Assembly (NCBI RefSeq): GCF_000828715.1
Contig: NZ_AP014583.1
Coordinates: 2,106,001-2,170,000, forward strand
DNA length: 64,000 bases
From: Winogradskyella sp. PG-2
Lineage (GTDB): Bacteria; Bacteroidota; Bacteroidia; Flavobacteriales; Flavobacteriaceae
Reading direction: 5' to 3'
Within the stretch, counting starts at the first letter, position 1; every line of letters begins with the position of its first letter. The translations under genes and the position numbers were made by a program. Shown in pieces: positions 17,990-26,861 of the stretch. The notes beneath the pieces were generated by a model. The model was not told where the DNA came from, ran no database searches, and was given only the letters and a program-made list of their open reading frames with translations.

Positions 17990-20020
17990 TTAATCTATAA
18001 TAAAGGCTCCCTTTTCATAAGTATAATGAAAAGGGATTTTTTTATGCTCGCAAGTGGCTTTCCAACGTTTTACATAAGATTTATAATTACTTGCATCTGC
18101 TATAATAAGTTCTGGCTTTAGGCTGTCAATAACTCTATTGATGTTTAGCCTTGGGGAATTTCTCAGTAGAATATAGTTGGGCTGAAACGAAAGCCCTTTA
18201 TAAACACCTAAACTATCAATAATTAAAATGTTTTTATTGTTAAACTGATAAATGGATTGTAGACTGTCTATTTCAATATTCTCAATAGATTCACCAACCT
18301 TATAATTAGTTATAACATTATCTGTATTTTGCCTTAGCGAATCTAGATTATGATGTATTTGTAACCCTTCATTATGCTTTTGCCCAATCATTGAGTACTT
18401 ACTTTTATTAAAAACAACAAATGCATCACCTTGAACATTGTGTGCATTATAAAAAGTGATGCCTTGAAAACAAATAATTCCAATTAAACTCAAAGCAACC
18501 CATTTGAAGTTTTTGAATTTATAGACTTGTACCAAAGCAACAATTATAAAGTAAGAACATATCACTTGTAGTACCGTAAAAGGAATATCTCGAAATAGAA
18601 AACCTTCAAATTGCGCAACCCAAGCTATAAATGCATTTAGGCTTTCAATAATAAAACTGTATGCTGTAACTATAAAATCCGGAAGCATATTCGTAAGTGC
18701 TAATGCAATTACCAATAAACCAAAACCTAGGATTAGACCTAAAAAAGGAATTACAACAATATTAGAGATAAAGAATAATCCTGGAAACTGATGAAAATAA
18801 AACAAACTGATTGGAACAACTCCAGCTTGAGCAGCCAAAGTCACTGAAAAGATTTGCCATAATTTATCTGTGACAAGATATTTTGGTTTCCAGAGTTTAT
18901 AAATAATAGGTTGAACACTAACGATACCTAAGACTGCCAAATAACTCATCTGAAAACCAACTTCGAATAGAAAAGTAGGTTTAAATAATAGAATTCCAAA
19001 TGCAGAAATAATTAGAGTATTGTAAATATTTGTAGGACGTTTTAAGTGCATCGCAATGCTGATAATGCTAAACATAGCTACAGCTCTAGTCACAGAAGGA
19101 GATAAACCTGCAATTACGGCAAAAGACCAAAGAATAACAACTAAAATTAATGGTCTTAAATAATTTCCATACTTAAGACGGAGTAGTGGTTTAAATAGAA
19201 AGTTGAGAATCCAGAGTAGTATTCCGACATGCAACCCTGAAACTGCTAGAATATGAATCGTACCAGAATTCACATAATTATTATAAATCGTTTTATCTAT
19301 GCTTTGTCGTTGACCAAGTAATAATGCATTCATAATACTAAGTACATCATTTTTAAAACCTGCAGTAATTAGTCCTTTGTTGATAGTTGTTCTTAATTGG
19401 TCAGCATAGCCATAAATTGTTTTTTTTGAATTTGATAATAGAAGTAAATCACTCTGTTTTAAATACAATTGATGATAAACTTGTTTCAATTCTAAATACT
19501 TTGAGTAATCAAACTGATGTGGATTTAAAGGTTTCTGAATGACCTGTAATTTAGAAGACACAAATAGTAAGTCATCTACAGCTAAAGGTTTATTCAAACT
19601 ATCCTTATTGATGTTAATTAACAATCTACCAGAAGCTTCTTGGTCATTATATGAGCTTATAGAAACAATATATTTATCATTATAGTTATCTGGTTTTAGT
19701 CGCTCTTTAATTTTAAAAGTTATTGCATTATAAACATCATATGTATTGAGATTAGTATAATGATTTGTTTGCAACTTTTTATTCTGAATATTATATGAAG
19801 TCATTCCGACTCCAATCACACATAGATAAGTTAAGAGTCCAAATAAGGGTAGTCGATATATTTTATTTCGCAGATATATCCAATAAATGCCTAGTAAAAT
19901 GGATGTACAAATTGTAGTGTATAAAACTGTTTTAAAATCAAGATTAGTATAGTGAGCTAATATGATTCCGATAACCAAACAAATGGTAAGTTTTATGATG
20001 GTAAAGTTTAGTAACTTCAT
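17990..20020 (-). CDS. ComEC/Rec2-family membrane protein
   Basis: 676 residues: two N-terminal helices and a DUF4131-like extracytoplasmic region (to about residue 195), then the multi-helix Competence domain (ILAVSGLHVGILLWIL, AGLSPSVTRAVAMF, VGFQMSYLAVLGIV). ComEC is the channel that passes single-stranded DNA into the cytoplasm in natural transformation. The C-terminal part (about 530-676) aligns in outline with the metallo-beta-lactamase domain of full-length ComEC, but I see no HxHxDH metal motif. It is the last gene of the minus-strand group that starts with surE, 29 bases past the NlpC/P60 gene. Confidence 0.88.
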   Translation of the reverse strand: MKLLNFTIIKLTICLVIGIILAHYTNLDFKTVLYTTICTSILLGIYWIYLRNKIYRLPLFGLLTYLCVIGVGMTSYNIQNKKLQTNHYTNLNTYDVYNAITFKIKERLKPDNYNDKYIVSISSYNDQEASGRLLININKDSLNKPLAVDDLLFVSSKLQVIQKPLNPHQFDYSKYLELKQVYHQLYLKQSDLLLLSNSKKTIYGYADQLRTTINKGLITAGFKNDVLSIMNALLLGQRQSIDKTIYNNYVNSGTIHILAVSGLHVGILLWILNFLFKPLLRLKYGNYLRPLILVVILWSFAVIAGLSPSVTRAVAMFSIISIAMHLKRPTNIYNTLIISAFGILLFKPTFLFEVGFQMSYLAVLGIVSVQPIIYKLWKPKYLVTDKLWQIFSVTLAAQAGVVPISLFYFHQFPGLFFISNIVVIPFLGLILGFGLLVIALALTNMLPDFIVTAYSFIIESLNAFIAWVAQFEGFLFRDIPFTVLQVICSYFIIVALVQVYKFKNFKWVALSLIGIICFQGITFYNAHNVQGDAFVVFNKSKYSMIGQKHNEGLQIHHNLDSLRQNTDNVITNYKVGESIENIEIDSLQSIYQFNNKNILIIDSLGVYKGLSFQPNYILLRNSPRLNINRVIDSLKPELIIADASNYKSYVKRWKATCEHKKIPFHYTYEKGAFIID
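18008..18043 (+). terminator. Terminator of the thioredoxin-like gene, inside comEC
   Basis: Arms TCCCTTTTCAT (18008-18018) and ATGAAAAGGGA (18026-18036) pair perfectly over 11 bp around a 7-base loop and are followed by seven T residues on the plus strand. The hairpin begins 23 bases after the stop codon of the thioredoxin-like gene and lies wholly within the last codons of comEC on the other strand. Confidence 0.82.
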
Positions 20021-20049
20021 GATTATGAGTCACTAATATAAGAAAAAGA

Positions 20050-20559
20050 TTACAAAATACGTCTCGCCTGTACAAAAGCATAATACCAATAACGCTCAGC
20101 TAAAGAAGACACCATAACACCACGACTACTTGAGGCATGTATAAATTCAACATTGCCAGTCCCAATATTAGTAACTATACCTACATGATTCACTTTTCTA
20201 CTATTTTTCTTAGTAGCAAAAAATACTAAGTCACCAACATTTACTTCTTTAATATCTATCCAAGAACCAGCACTTTTTAAATCGGCTGTTGTTCTTGGTA
20301 CATTGATATTATGTTTGTTGAAGCTTGTGTAAATCAATCCAGAGCAATCCATACCACGTTTAGAAGTGCCACCATATTTATAGCGTGTACCATCGAAAGT
20401 TTTAGCATATTTTACTATGCTTTGTGCTTCTTTAGATGGTTTAGCTTTAGTGTTAACTTTTACTGTTTGAGTTTGCCTCTTTTTGCTTGAATACGCTTTT
20501 TTTGATTTACAACTACTTACAATTATCAGTAAAACAAGTATAGGTATAATTCGCTTCAT
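20050..20559 (-). CDS. NlpC/P60 peptidoglycan hydrolase, lipoprotein
   Basis: From the preferred ATG at 20559-20557 the product is 169 residues and begins with a lipoprotein signal, MKRIIPILVLLIIVSSC, with Cys17 as the lipidation site. A basic linker leads to a C40 (NlpC/P60) domain with catalytic Cys72 in GMDCSGL, His125 in NHVGIV and a third polar residue His141 in FIHAS. Such enzymes cut D-Glu to diaminopimelate (or similar) bonds in wall peptides. An in-frame ATG at 20574 would add five residues and spoil the signal peptide. It overlaps or abuts lpxB. Confidence 0.9.
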   Translation of the reverse strand: MKRIIPILVLLIIVSSCKSKKAYSSKKRQTQTVKVNTKAKPSKEAQSIVKYAKTFDGTRYKYGGTSKRGMDCSGLIYTSFNKHNINVPRTTADLKSAGSWIDIKEVNVGDLVFFATKKNSRKVNHVGIVTNIGTGNVEFIHASSSRGVMVSSLAERYWYYAFVQARRIL

Positions 20560-20560
20560 A

Positions 20561-21670
20561 TTATTTAATAGCATTGTAAATTAGCTTAGCAGTATTTTCA
20601 CTAGCACCTCTACCACCAAGTTGTTGTTCTAATTCGTAATAGTCTAAAAAGAGCTGCTCACGTTTTTCAGTATCTAAAATAACTGTCAATTCTTTTTTTA
20701 GACGTTTTTTATTTAAATCTCCTTGGATTAATTCTGTCACCACCTCGCGATTCATTATTAAATTTACAAGCGAAATATATTTTAAAGTGATAATGCGTTT
20801 TGCAATCATATAAGAAATTGCATTAGCTTTATAGCAAACGACCTGTGGAACTTTAAATAGGGCAGTTTCTAATGTTGCCGTTCCAGAAGTCACCAAAGCT
20901 GCAGCAGAGATGCTCAGCAAATCATAGGTTTTATTTGAGATAAAACTTACATGATCTTGTTTTATAAAACTTTGGTAAAAACTAAAATCCTGACTAGGTG
21001 CTCCAGCAATTACAAACTGATAATCCTTAAAATCATTAACCAAGCTTAACATAACGCTAAGCATTTTTGTAATCTCCTGTTTCCGACTGCCTGGTAATAA
21101 TGCAATAATGGGTTTATCAGATAGGTGATGTTCTTTTCTAAATATATGTTCTTCAACTTGTGGTCGATCAGCGATAGCATCAATTAATGGATGGCCAACA
21201 AAATGGACATCGTAATCATATGTTTTGTAGAAGTCCTTTTCAAAGGGAAGGATAACATACATAGCATCAACAACTTGCTTAATTTTTTCAACACGACCAG
21301 CTCTCGATGCCCAAACTTGTGGTGATATGTAATAATGTGTTCTAAAGTTTTTGGCTTTTGCCCATTTAGCTATACGAAGATTAAAACCAGAGTTGTCTAT
21401 AAAAATAATGACATCTGGTTGAAAATTTTCAATATCAGATTTACAAAATTTTATATGTTTGGTGATTTTTCTAAGATTAAAAATCACTTCAGCAAAACCC
21501 ATAAACTGACGCTCCTTGTAATGCATTACTAATTTACCACCAATAGTTTGCATTAAGTCTCCTCCCCAAAATCTAATATCAGCTTTGTTATCTTCTTTAA
21601 TCAAGGCTTTCATTAGGTTAGAACCATGCAAATCTCCAGAGGCTTCGCCAGCAATGATATAGTACTTCAT
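20561..21670 (-). CDS. lpxB: Lipid-A-disaccharide synthase
   Basis: LpxB joins UDP-2,3-diacylglucosamine and lipid X to form the lipid A disaccharide. The 369-residue protein is of family length and carries AGEASGDLHGSNLM at the N-terminus, FIDNSGFNLRIAKWAK, YYISPQVWASRAGR, LLPGSRKQEI and TSGTATLETAL, all family hallmarks of this GT19 enzyme. Its start at 21670 overlaps the stop of the small membrane gene by one base. The pairing of surE and lpxB is common in Bacteroidota. Confidence 0.96.
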   Translation of the reverse strand: MKYYIIAGEASGDLHGSNLMKALIKEDNKADIRFWGGDLMQTIGGKLVMHYKERQFMGFAEVIFNLRKITKHIKFCKSDIENFQPDVIIFIDNSGFNLRIAKWAKAKNFRTHYYISPQVWASRAGRVEKIKQVVDAMYVILPFEKDFYKTYDYDVHFVGHPLIDAIADRPQVEEHIFRKEHHLSDKPIIALLPGSRKQEITKMLSVMLSLVNDFKDYQFVIAGAPSQDFSFYQSFIKQDHVSFISNKTYDLLSISAAALVTSGTATLETALFKVPQVVCYKANAISYMIAKRIITLKYISLVNLIMNREVVTELIQGDLNKKRLKKELTVILDTEKREQLFLDYYELEQQLGGRGASENTAKLIYNAIK

Positions 21671-21957
21671 TAATTCATGAATTTGATAATCATCGTTGTT
21701 ATAAACACAAGTATTGTAGCAATAAGCACACCTTTAGCTCTATTATCTTTATTTTTCTTTAGAAATAAGAAAAAGGCACCAAGATTTAATAAAGCTCCAA
21801 TACTCATTAGTTTTGTTAAAAACCCTTGAGAAACAGCATTATTAATAACTTCAGCCCAATCATCAGATTTTCCAAAGATTTGAATCGCAAAAACTAATCC
21901 AAAAACTGTAGCAATGAGACCTACGGCAAATCCAATTAAAATATCTTTTTTATTCAT
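21670..21957 (-). CDS. Small three-helix membrane protein
   Basis: 95 residues with hydrophobic segments near 8-26, 49-63 and 76-92, separated by a polar loop (FGKSDDWAEVINNAVSQ) and a basic loop (KKNKDNRAK). It overlaps surE by 8 bases and lpxB by one, so it is translated with both. I do not recognise a characterised family. Conserved placement between surE and lpxB would suggest a role linked to the envelope, but this is inference. Confidence 0.8.
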   Translation of the reverse strand: MNKKDILIGFAVGLIATVFGLVFAIQIFGKSDDWAEVINNAVSQGFLTKLMSIGALLNLGAFFLFLKKNKDNRAKGVLIATILVFITTMIIKFMN

Positions 21958-22723
21958 TCAACTTCCAAGTATTTAAATTTTGTATGGCATGGTGTGCTGT
22001 TAGATCAAATTGTACAGGTACAACAGAGACATAACCGTTTTCTAAAGCCCATTCATCTGTGTCTTCCCCATTATCCATATTAACAAACTTACCAGTTAAC
22101 CAATAATAATCACGTCCCATAGGATTGGTACGTTTATCAAACTCTTCTTTCCAATTAGCACGTGCTTGTCTACATATTTTTATGCCTTTTATAGCTTTCT
22201 TTTCAAGATTTGGAAGATTCACATTTAAGACAACTCCATCATGTAATCCGTGTTCTAAAACTTGTCTTGTAATAGTTTCTATAAAAGGTTTGCAGTGTTC
22301 AAAATTTGCGTTCCAGTTATAGTCTAATAGTGAAAATCCAACAGCAGGAATTCCTTCTATACCAGCTTCGAGTGCAGCACTCATGGTACCTGAGTAAATC
22401 ACATTAATAGAAGAATTTGAACCATGGTTAATACCAGATACACAAATATCTGGTCTTCTTTCTAAAATTTCATTAACTGCTAATTTTACACAATCAGCTG
22501 GTGTGCCAGAGCAACTGTATTCGGGTTGATTACCATCTATGGTTACTTTTTCAATATGTAAAGTGGAGTTAATGGTAATAGCATGACCCATAGCACTTTG
22601 TGGGCTGTCAGGAGCAACTACGACAACATCTCCAATGGTATTCATTACCGAAATTAAGGTTCTTATACCTGGTGCTGTAATACCATCATCATTGGTAACT
22701 AAAATTAAAGGACGTTTAGACAT
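21950..22723 (-). CDS. surE: 5'/3'-nucleotidase SurE
   Basis: SurE is a metal-dependent nucleotidase/exopolyphosphatase linked to stress and stationary-phase survival. The 257-residue protein has the N-terminal NDDGITAPGI at 11-20 holding the metal ligands Asp12 and Asp13, VVAPDSPQSAMGHAIT, CSGTPADCVKLA and SGINHGSNSS, all canonical. It is the first gene of a minus-strand group with a small membrane gene, lpxB, an NlpC/P60 gene and comEC. Confidence 0.96.
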   Translation of the reverse strand: MSKRPLILVTNDDGITAPGIRTLISVMNTIGDVVVVAPDSPQSAMGHAITINSTLHIEKVTIDGNQPEYSCSGTPADCVKLAVNEILERRPDICVSGINHGSNSSINVIYSGTMSAALEAGIEGIPAVGFSLLDYNWNANFEHCKPFIETITRQVLEHGLHDGVVLNVNLPNLEKKAIKGIKICRQARANWKEEFDKRTNPMGRDYYWLTGKFVNMDNGEDTDEWALENGYVSVVPVQFDLTAHHAIQNLNTWKLNE

Positions 22724-22822
22724 TTAAAAAAATAGGTTTAAAAGTGATGTAAAAGTACTAAAAAGCTTACGATTTAGAGGTAATAACACCTTTAACATAA
22801 AATTAGTAGCTATGATTTTTTG

Positions 22823-22838
22823 TGGCACGGTTTTTTCT
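22823..22838 (+). promoter_or_regulatory. Possible sigma-54-like -24 element
   Basis: TGGCAC at 22823-22828 followed by GGTTTTTTCT resembles the -24 half of a sigma-54 promoter (TGGCAC-N5-TTGCW), about 65 bases before the tail-specific protease start. The -12 GC is missing, so this is a weak candidate. Confidence 0.25.
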
Positions 22839-22892
22839 TCTATTTTAGTGAAATATTGAAAACCTACTTAATAAGAATTAAATATAAAGAAT

Positions 22893-25067
22893 ATGAGAGG
22901 GAATTATAAGTTCTTACTACTTGCATTGTTAATAGCATTTGCCTCATGTAGTTTTACAAATAAAACATTTGAAGATCCAGATAAAGATAAGCTTCTAATA
23001 CAGCTAATTACTTATGTTTTGGATCAAGGTCATTATAATCCGCAAGATTTAAATGATGACTTTTCTGCTAATGTTTTCGAAGATTATTTAAATCAGTTAG
23101 ATCCATTTAAACGTTATTTTTATGCTTCTGATATTAAGGAGTTTGAAGCCTATAAAAGTCAGTTAGATGATCAAATTAAGGCGTATGACTTAACGTTTTT
23201 CAATATAACGCATCAGCGTCTTTTAGAAAGAATAGCTGAATCAAAGAAGATTTACTCTGATATTTTAGAAAAGTCTTTCGATTTTTCTAAGGCTGAAAAT
23301 TATTCTTCTGATTATGAAAAATTAACTTACGTGAAGAGTAAACGTGAAATGAGAGAGCGTTGGAGACAACAGCTTAAGTTTTCAACGATTGCTAATTATG
23401 ATGATGCTTTAGCGCAACGCGATTCTGATTTAGAAGCAAATATTCTACCAGAAAGTGTATTTTCAGCTGAAAACGAAAAGCCAGTTGGTAATGTTAAAAA
23501 GTCTGTTAAGGAAGTTGAAAAAGAATCTAGAGAAGCAACTAAACGCTCATTAGACGAGCTTTATGATTTCATTGATGATAGACAACGCAAAGATTGGTTT
23601 GCTGTATATATTAATGCTATTGTAGAAGAGTTTGATCCACATACATTTTATTTCGCACCAGAAGATAAAGATAGGTTTGATGTAGCAATGTCTGGTAACT
23701 TTGAAGGTATTGGAGCAAGGTTACAAAAGAAAATGGATGCCATAATGGTTAACGAAATTATTAGTGGCGGACCAGCTTGGAGACAAAATAAATTAGAAGT
23801 TGGTGATCAAATTCTCAAGGTAAGACAAGAGAATGAAGAAGAAGGGGTTAATGTTGTTGGCATGCGTTTAGATGACGCTATTAAATTTATAAAAGGACCT
23901 AAGGGTACTATAGTTACATTAACGCTTAAGAAAGTTGATGGAACTGTTCAGGATATTAGTATTACACGTGATATTGTTGAATTAGAAGAAACTTATGCTA
24001 AATCATCAACGGTTATAAAAGATGATAAGAAATACGGTATTATTAATTTGCCTAAATTTTATATCAATTTTGAAGACTACAAGAAGCGAAATGCAGCTTC
24101 AGATATTAAGCAAGAAATTATTCGTTTGAAAGAAGCTGGTATGGAAGGTCTAGTCCTAGACTTAAGAAATAATGGAGGAGGGTCTTTACAAACTGTTGTA
24201 GATATTGCTGGATTATTTATCGAGGAAGGACCTGTAGTGCAAGTGAAAACAACAGGTGAGCCTAAAGAAGTGTTAAAAGATAAAGACAAATCAATTGTTT
24301 GGGATGGTCCATTAGTGATTATGGTGAATGAATTATCTGCTTCTGCTTCTGAAATTTTAGCTGCTGCAATGCAAGATTATAAACGAGCTATTGTTATTGG
24401 AAGTCAACAAACTTATGGTAAAGGGACAGTACAGAATGTATTAGATTTAAATCGTATGGTTCGTAATAATTCTAATGGAGATATGGGAGCGTTAAAATTT
24501 ACTACTCAGAAATTCTATAGAATTAATGGTGGCTCTACGCAATTAGAAGGAGTAAAAAGTGATGTTGTAGTTCCGGACCGTTATAGCTACATCGATATTG
24601 GTGAGAAAGATCAAGAAAATCCATTGCCATGGGACAAGATAGATGCTGTAGATTATGAGCTTTGGGGAAATTATTTTGACTATGATGCTACTATCAGTAA
24701 GAGTAAAGCACGTATGGCAGCTAATGAGCAACTTAAACTCATCGACGCTAATGCTAAATGGATAAAAAAGATTAGAGACCGTGAGATTTATTCATTAAAC
24801 TATGATGAATATAAAAAGGGAATGGAGCTTAATGAAGAAGAGGCAAAGCGTTTTGAGAAATTATCTGAATATAAAACTAATCTAACGTTTAATTCTTTGC
24901 AGTATGAGTTGGATTTAATGAAAAAAGATTCAGTACTTAAAGAAAAACGTAAACGTTGGCATATCGCTTTAGCAAAAGATGTATACATTGAAGAGGCATT
25001 AAATGTACTTAATGATTTAAAGATGACTTATGCTGTTAAAAATAAATTAGCCAACGTGAAGAATTAA
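22893..25067 (+). CDS. prc: Tail-specific carboxy-terminal processing protease
   Basis: 724 residues with a lipoprotein-like N-terminus (LLALLIAFASC, Cys19), the Tsp N-terminal domain, a PDZ domain around 235-335 (GIGARLQ, EVGDQILKV) and an S41 peptidase domain. The catalytic serine is Ser484 in ELSASASEIL and the lysine is Lys510 in TYGKGTVQ, both in the arrangement of E. coli Prc. A DUF3340-like C-terminal region follows. It degrades or trims periplasmic proteins from their C-termini. The next gene, an ABC permease, starts 8 bases later. Confidence 0.94.
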   Translation: MRGNYKFLLLALLIAFASCSFTNKTFEDPDKDKLLIQLITYVLDQGHYNPQDLNDDFSANVFEDYLNQLDPFKRYFYASDIKEFEAYKSQLDDQIKAYDLTFFNITHQRLLERIAESKKIYSDILEKSFDFSKAENYSSDYEKLTYVKSKREMRERWRQQLKFSTIANYDDALAQRDSDLEANILPESVFSAENEKPVGNVKKSVKEVEKESREATKRSLDELYDFIDDRQRKDWFAVYINAIVEEFDPHTFYFAPEDKDRFDVAMSGNFEGIGARLQKKMDAIMVNEIISGGPAWRQNKLEVGDQILKVRQENEEEGVNVVGMRLDDAIKFIKGPKGTIVTLTLKKVDGTVQDISITRDIVELEETYAKSSTVIKDDKKYGIINLPKFYINFEDYKKRNAASDIKQEIIRLKEAGMEGLVLDLRNNGGGSLQTVVDIAGLFIEEGPVVQVKTTGEPKEVLKDKDKSIVWDGPLVIMVNELSASASEILAAAMQDYKRAIVIGSQQTYGKGTVQNVLDLNRMVRNNSNGDMGALKFTTQKFYRINGGSTQLEGVKSDVVVPDRYSYIDIGEKDQENPLPWDKIDAVDYELWGNYFDYDATISKSKARMAANEQLKLIDANAKWIKKIRDREIYSLNYDEYKKGMELNEEEAKRFEKLSEYKTNLTFNSLQYELDLMKKDSVLKEKRKRWHIALAKDVYIEEALNVLNDLKMTYAVKNKLANVKN

Positions 25068-25075
25068 AACATTTC

Positions 25076-26170
25076 ATGGGAAACCAAAATAATTCACTAA
25101 CAAGTTTAGCGCTTCAAAAGTTTAAAAAGAACTTTTGGGGCGTTTTAAGTTTAGGAATTATTGCTTGTATTGGTCTCATTTCAATTTTCGCGTACCTATT
25201 TGCTCCAGATGCTTCTAAAAATGCAAATCAAATGCATTTATCTATACATTCTAAATCACCAGGATTTGAAGTAAAAATGCTAACCATTCCATCTGATATA
25301 GAGTCTAATCAAAACTTTTTTTCAAAATTATTCTTTGGAAAAGAAAATACTGACACTGAAATTCCGATAGAGTCCTTCAGCGTAAAAGACAATATTTTTC
25401 ATTATGTTGAATATGCTTCTGATGGATTAAAAGGTCTTGAGAAGCAGATTAATTTATCACAATTTCCTGATTTAGACTATAAGTCTTACATAGATAATAG
25501 AAGCTTTATTTTCGGAACAGATAAATATGGAAGAGATTATTTAAGTCGAATTTTAATAGGCTCTCGTATTTCATTTTTCATTGGTTTTGTTGCTGTTTTT
25601 ATTTCGTTAATCGTAGGTTTACTTATGGGAAGTCTAGCTGGTTATTATGGTGGAAAAATAGACGCATTTATTATGTGGATTATAAATATGACATGGTCAA
25701 TCCCAACACTACTATTGGTAATAGCAATTACATTAGCATTAGGAAAGGGATTTTGGCAAGTGTTTATTGCTGTAGGTCTAACAATGTGGGTGGAAGTGGC
25801 AAGAGTGGTTCGTGGACAGATTATAAGTGCCAAAGAAATGCAATATATTACTGCTGCAAGAGCTTTAGGTTATAATGATTACAGAATTGTTACTAAACAT
25901 ATTTTACCTAATATTTTTGGACCACTCATTGTAATTTCGGCAGCTAATTTTGCAGCTGCAATTTTAATAGAAAGTGGATTAAGTTTCTTAGGTATTGGTG
26001 CGCAACCACCTATGGCAAGTTGGGGAGCAATGATTAAAGATCATTACAATTATATTATATTAGGAAAACCATATTTAGCCTTAATTCCGGGACTTTGTAT
26101 TATGCTTTTGGTAATGGCTTTTATGCTGGTGGGAAATGCATTGAGAGATGCTTTAGATGTAAAAACTTAA
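25076..26170 (+). CDS. ABC transporter permease, OppC/DppC type
   Basis: 364 residues with one N-terminal helix (about 20-42), an extracytoplasmic stretch of about 100 residues, and a binding-protein-dependent permease domain with five helices. FGTDKYGRDYLSRILIGSRISF marks the OppC-type start and the EAA-loop region is seen as AARALGYNDYRIVTKHILPN. FLGIGAQPPMASWGAMI near the C-terminus is also typical. It should form the membrane channel of a peptide or nickel-type importer with partner subunits that are not encoded nearby. Co-transcription with prc is likely from the 8-base gap. Confidence 0.9.
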   Translation: MGNQNNSLTSLALQKFKKNFWGVLSLGIIACIGLISIFAYLFAPDASKNANQMHLSIHSKSPGFEVKMLTIPSDIESNQNFFSKLFFGKENTDTEIPIESFSVKDNIFHYVEYASDGLKGLEKQINLSQFPDLDYKSYIDNRSFIFGTDKYGRDYLSRILIGSRISFFIGFVAVFISLIVGLLMGSLAGYYGGKIDAFIMWIINMTWSIPTLLLVIAITLALGKGFWQVFIAVGLTMWVEVARVVRGQIISAKEMQYITAARALGYNDYRIVTKHILPNIFGPLIVISAANFAAAILIESGLSFLGIGAQPPMASWGAMIKDHYNYIILGKPYLALIPGLCIMLLVMAFMLVGNALRDALDVKT

Positions 26171-26175
26171 AGCAT

Positions 26176-26790
26176 CTATTCAGCTTTAAGTTGTTCAATT
26201 TCTTTGTTTGTATCTTCTATAAAATTTAAAACATCTTCTTGTCCGATTTTCTTACTAGAAGATGTTACAAAATAAGGCGGTAGTTCTTCCCAAAACTTCA
26301 ATAATTCTTGGCAATAATTTTCAACTTGTCTATCTATAGCTTGTGGTTTTAATTTATCAGCTTTAGTAAAAATAATTCCAAAAGGGATTCCGCTTTCACC
26401 CAAATACTGCATAAACTCTATATCTATGGGTTGCGGCTTATGTCTAATATCTACTAAAACAAATGCAGAAACCAGTTGTCGACGCTGTTCAAAATAGTTA
26501 GTTATAAATTTCTGAAATTTCTTTTTTGAGGACTTAGAAACTCTTGCGTAACCGTAACCAGGTAAATCTACTAGGTACCAACTGTCATTTATGATAAAGT
26601 GATTTATAAGTTGAGTTTTTCCTGGTCTTCCAGAAGTTTTTGCTAAACTTTTACGGTCAGTTAGCATGTTTATTAATGAAGATTTTCCAACATTACTTCT
26701 CCCTATAAAGGCGTATTCGGGTAAGTCTTTTTTAGGGCATTTAGCCACTTCAGAATTACTAATAACAAATTCAGCAGATTTTATTTTCAT
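26176..26790 (-). CDS. engB: Ribosome biogenesis GTPase YsxC/EngB
   Basis: 204 residues, a TRAFAC-class GTPase needed for assembly of the large ribosomal subunit. The G1 loop is GRSNVGKSS (30-38), G2 lies in TSGRPGKTQ, G3 is DLPGYGYA, G4 is TKADK and G5 is near TSSSKK. It ends five bases from the convergent permease gene. Unusually for Bacteroidota, a perfect AGGAGGTGA anti-Shine-Dalgarno match lies just before the ATG, within a REP-like palindrome. Confidence 0.96.
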   Translation of the reverse strand: MKIKSAEFVISNSEVAKCPKKDLPEYAFIGRSNVGKSSLINMLTDRKSLAKTSGRPGKTQLINHFIINDSWYLVDLPGYGYARVSKSSKKKFQKFITNYFEQRRQLVSAFVLVDIRHKPQPIDIEFMQYLGESGIPFGIIFTKADKLKPQAIDRQVENYCQELLKFWEELPPYFVTSSSKKIGQEDVLNFIEDTNKEIEQLKAE

Positions 26791-26820
26791 GTCACCTCCT
26801 GCGAAAGCAAGAATCTTATT
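26791..26820 (-). repeat. Degenerate REP-like short palindrome before engB
   Basis: On the minus strand CTTGCTTTCGCAGGAGGTGAC forms an imperfect inverted repeat around CTTTCG, reminiscent of short extragenic palindromes of the TTCCTGCGAAAGCAGGAA type in many bacteria. It directly abuts the engB ATG and supplies AGGAGG four bases upstream. No other copy was found in the window. Confidence 0.4.
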
Positions 26821-26861
26821 AAGTTAAACGTATGTAATATTTGTATTGAGCTTTAAGAAAA

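Noticed and set aside
20560..20574. Upstream ATG for the NlpC/P60 lipoprotein
   Set aside because: It adds five residues before a standard lipoprotein signal that begins at 20559.
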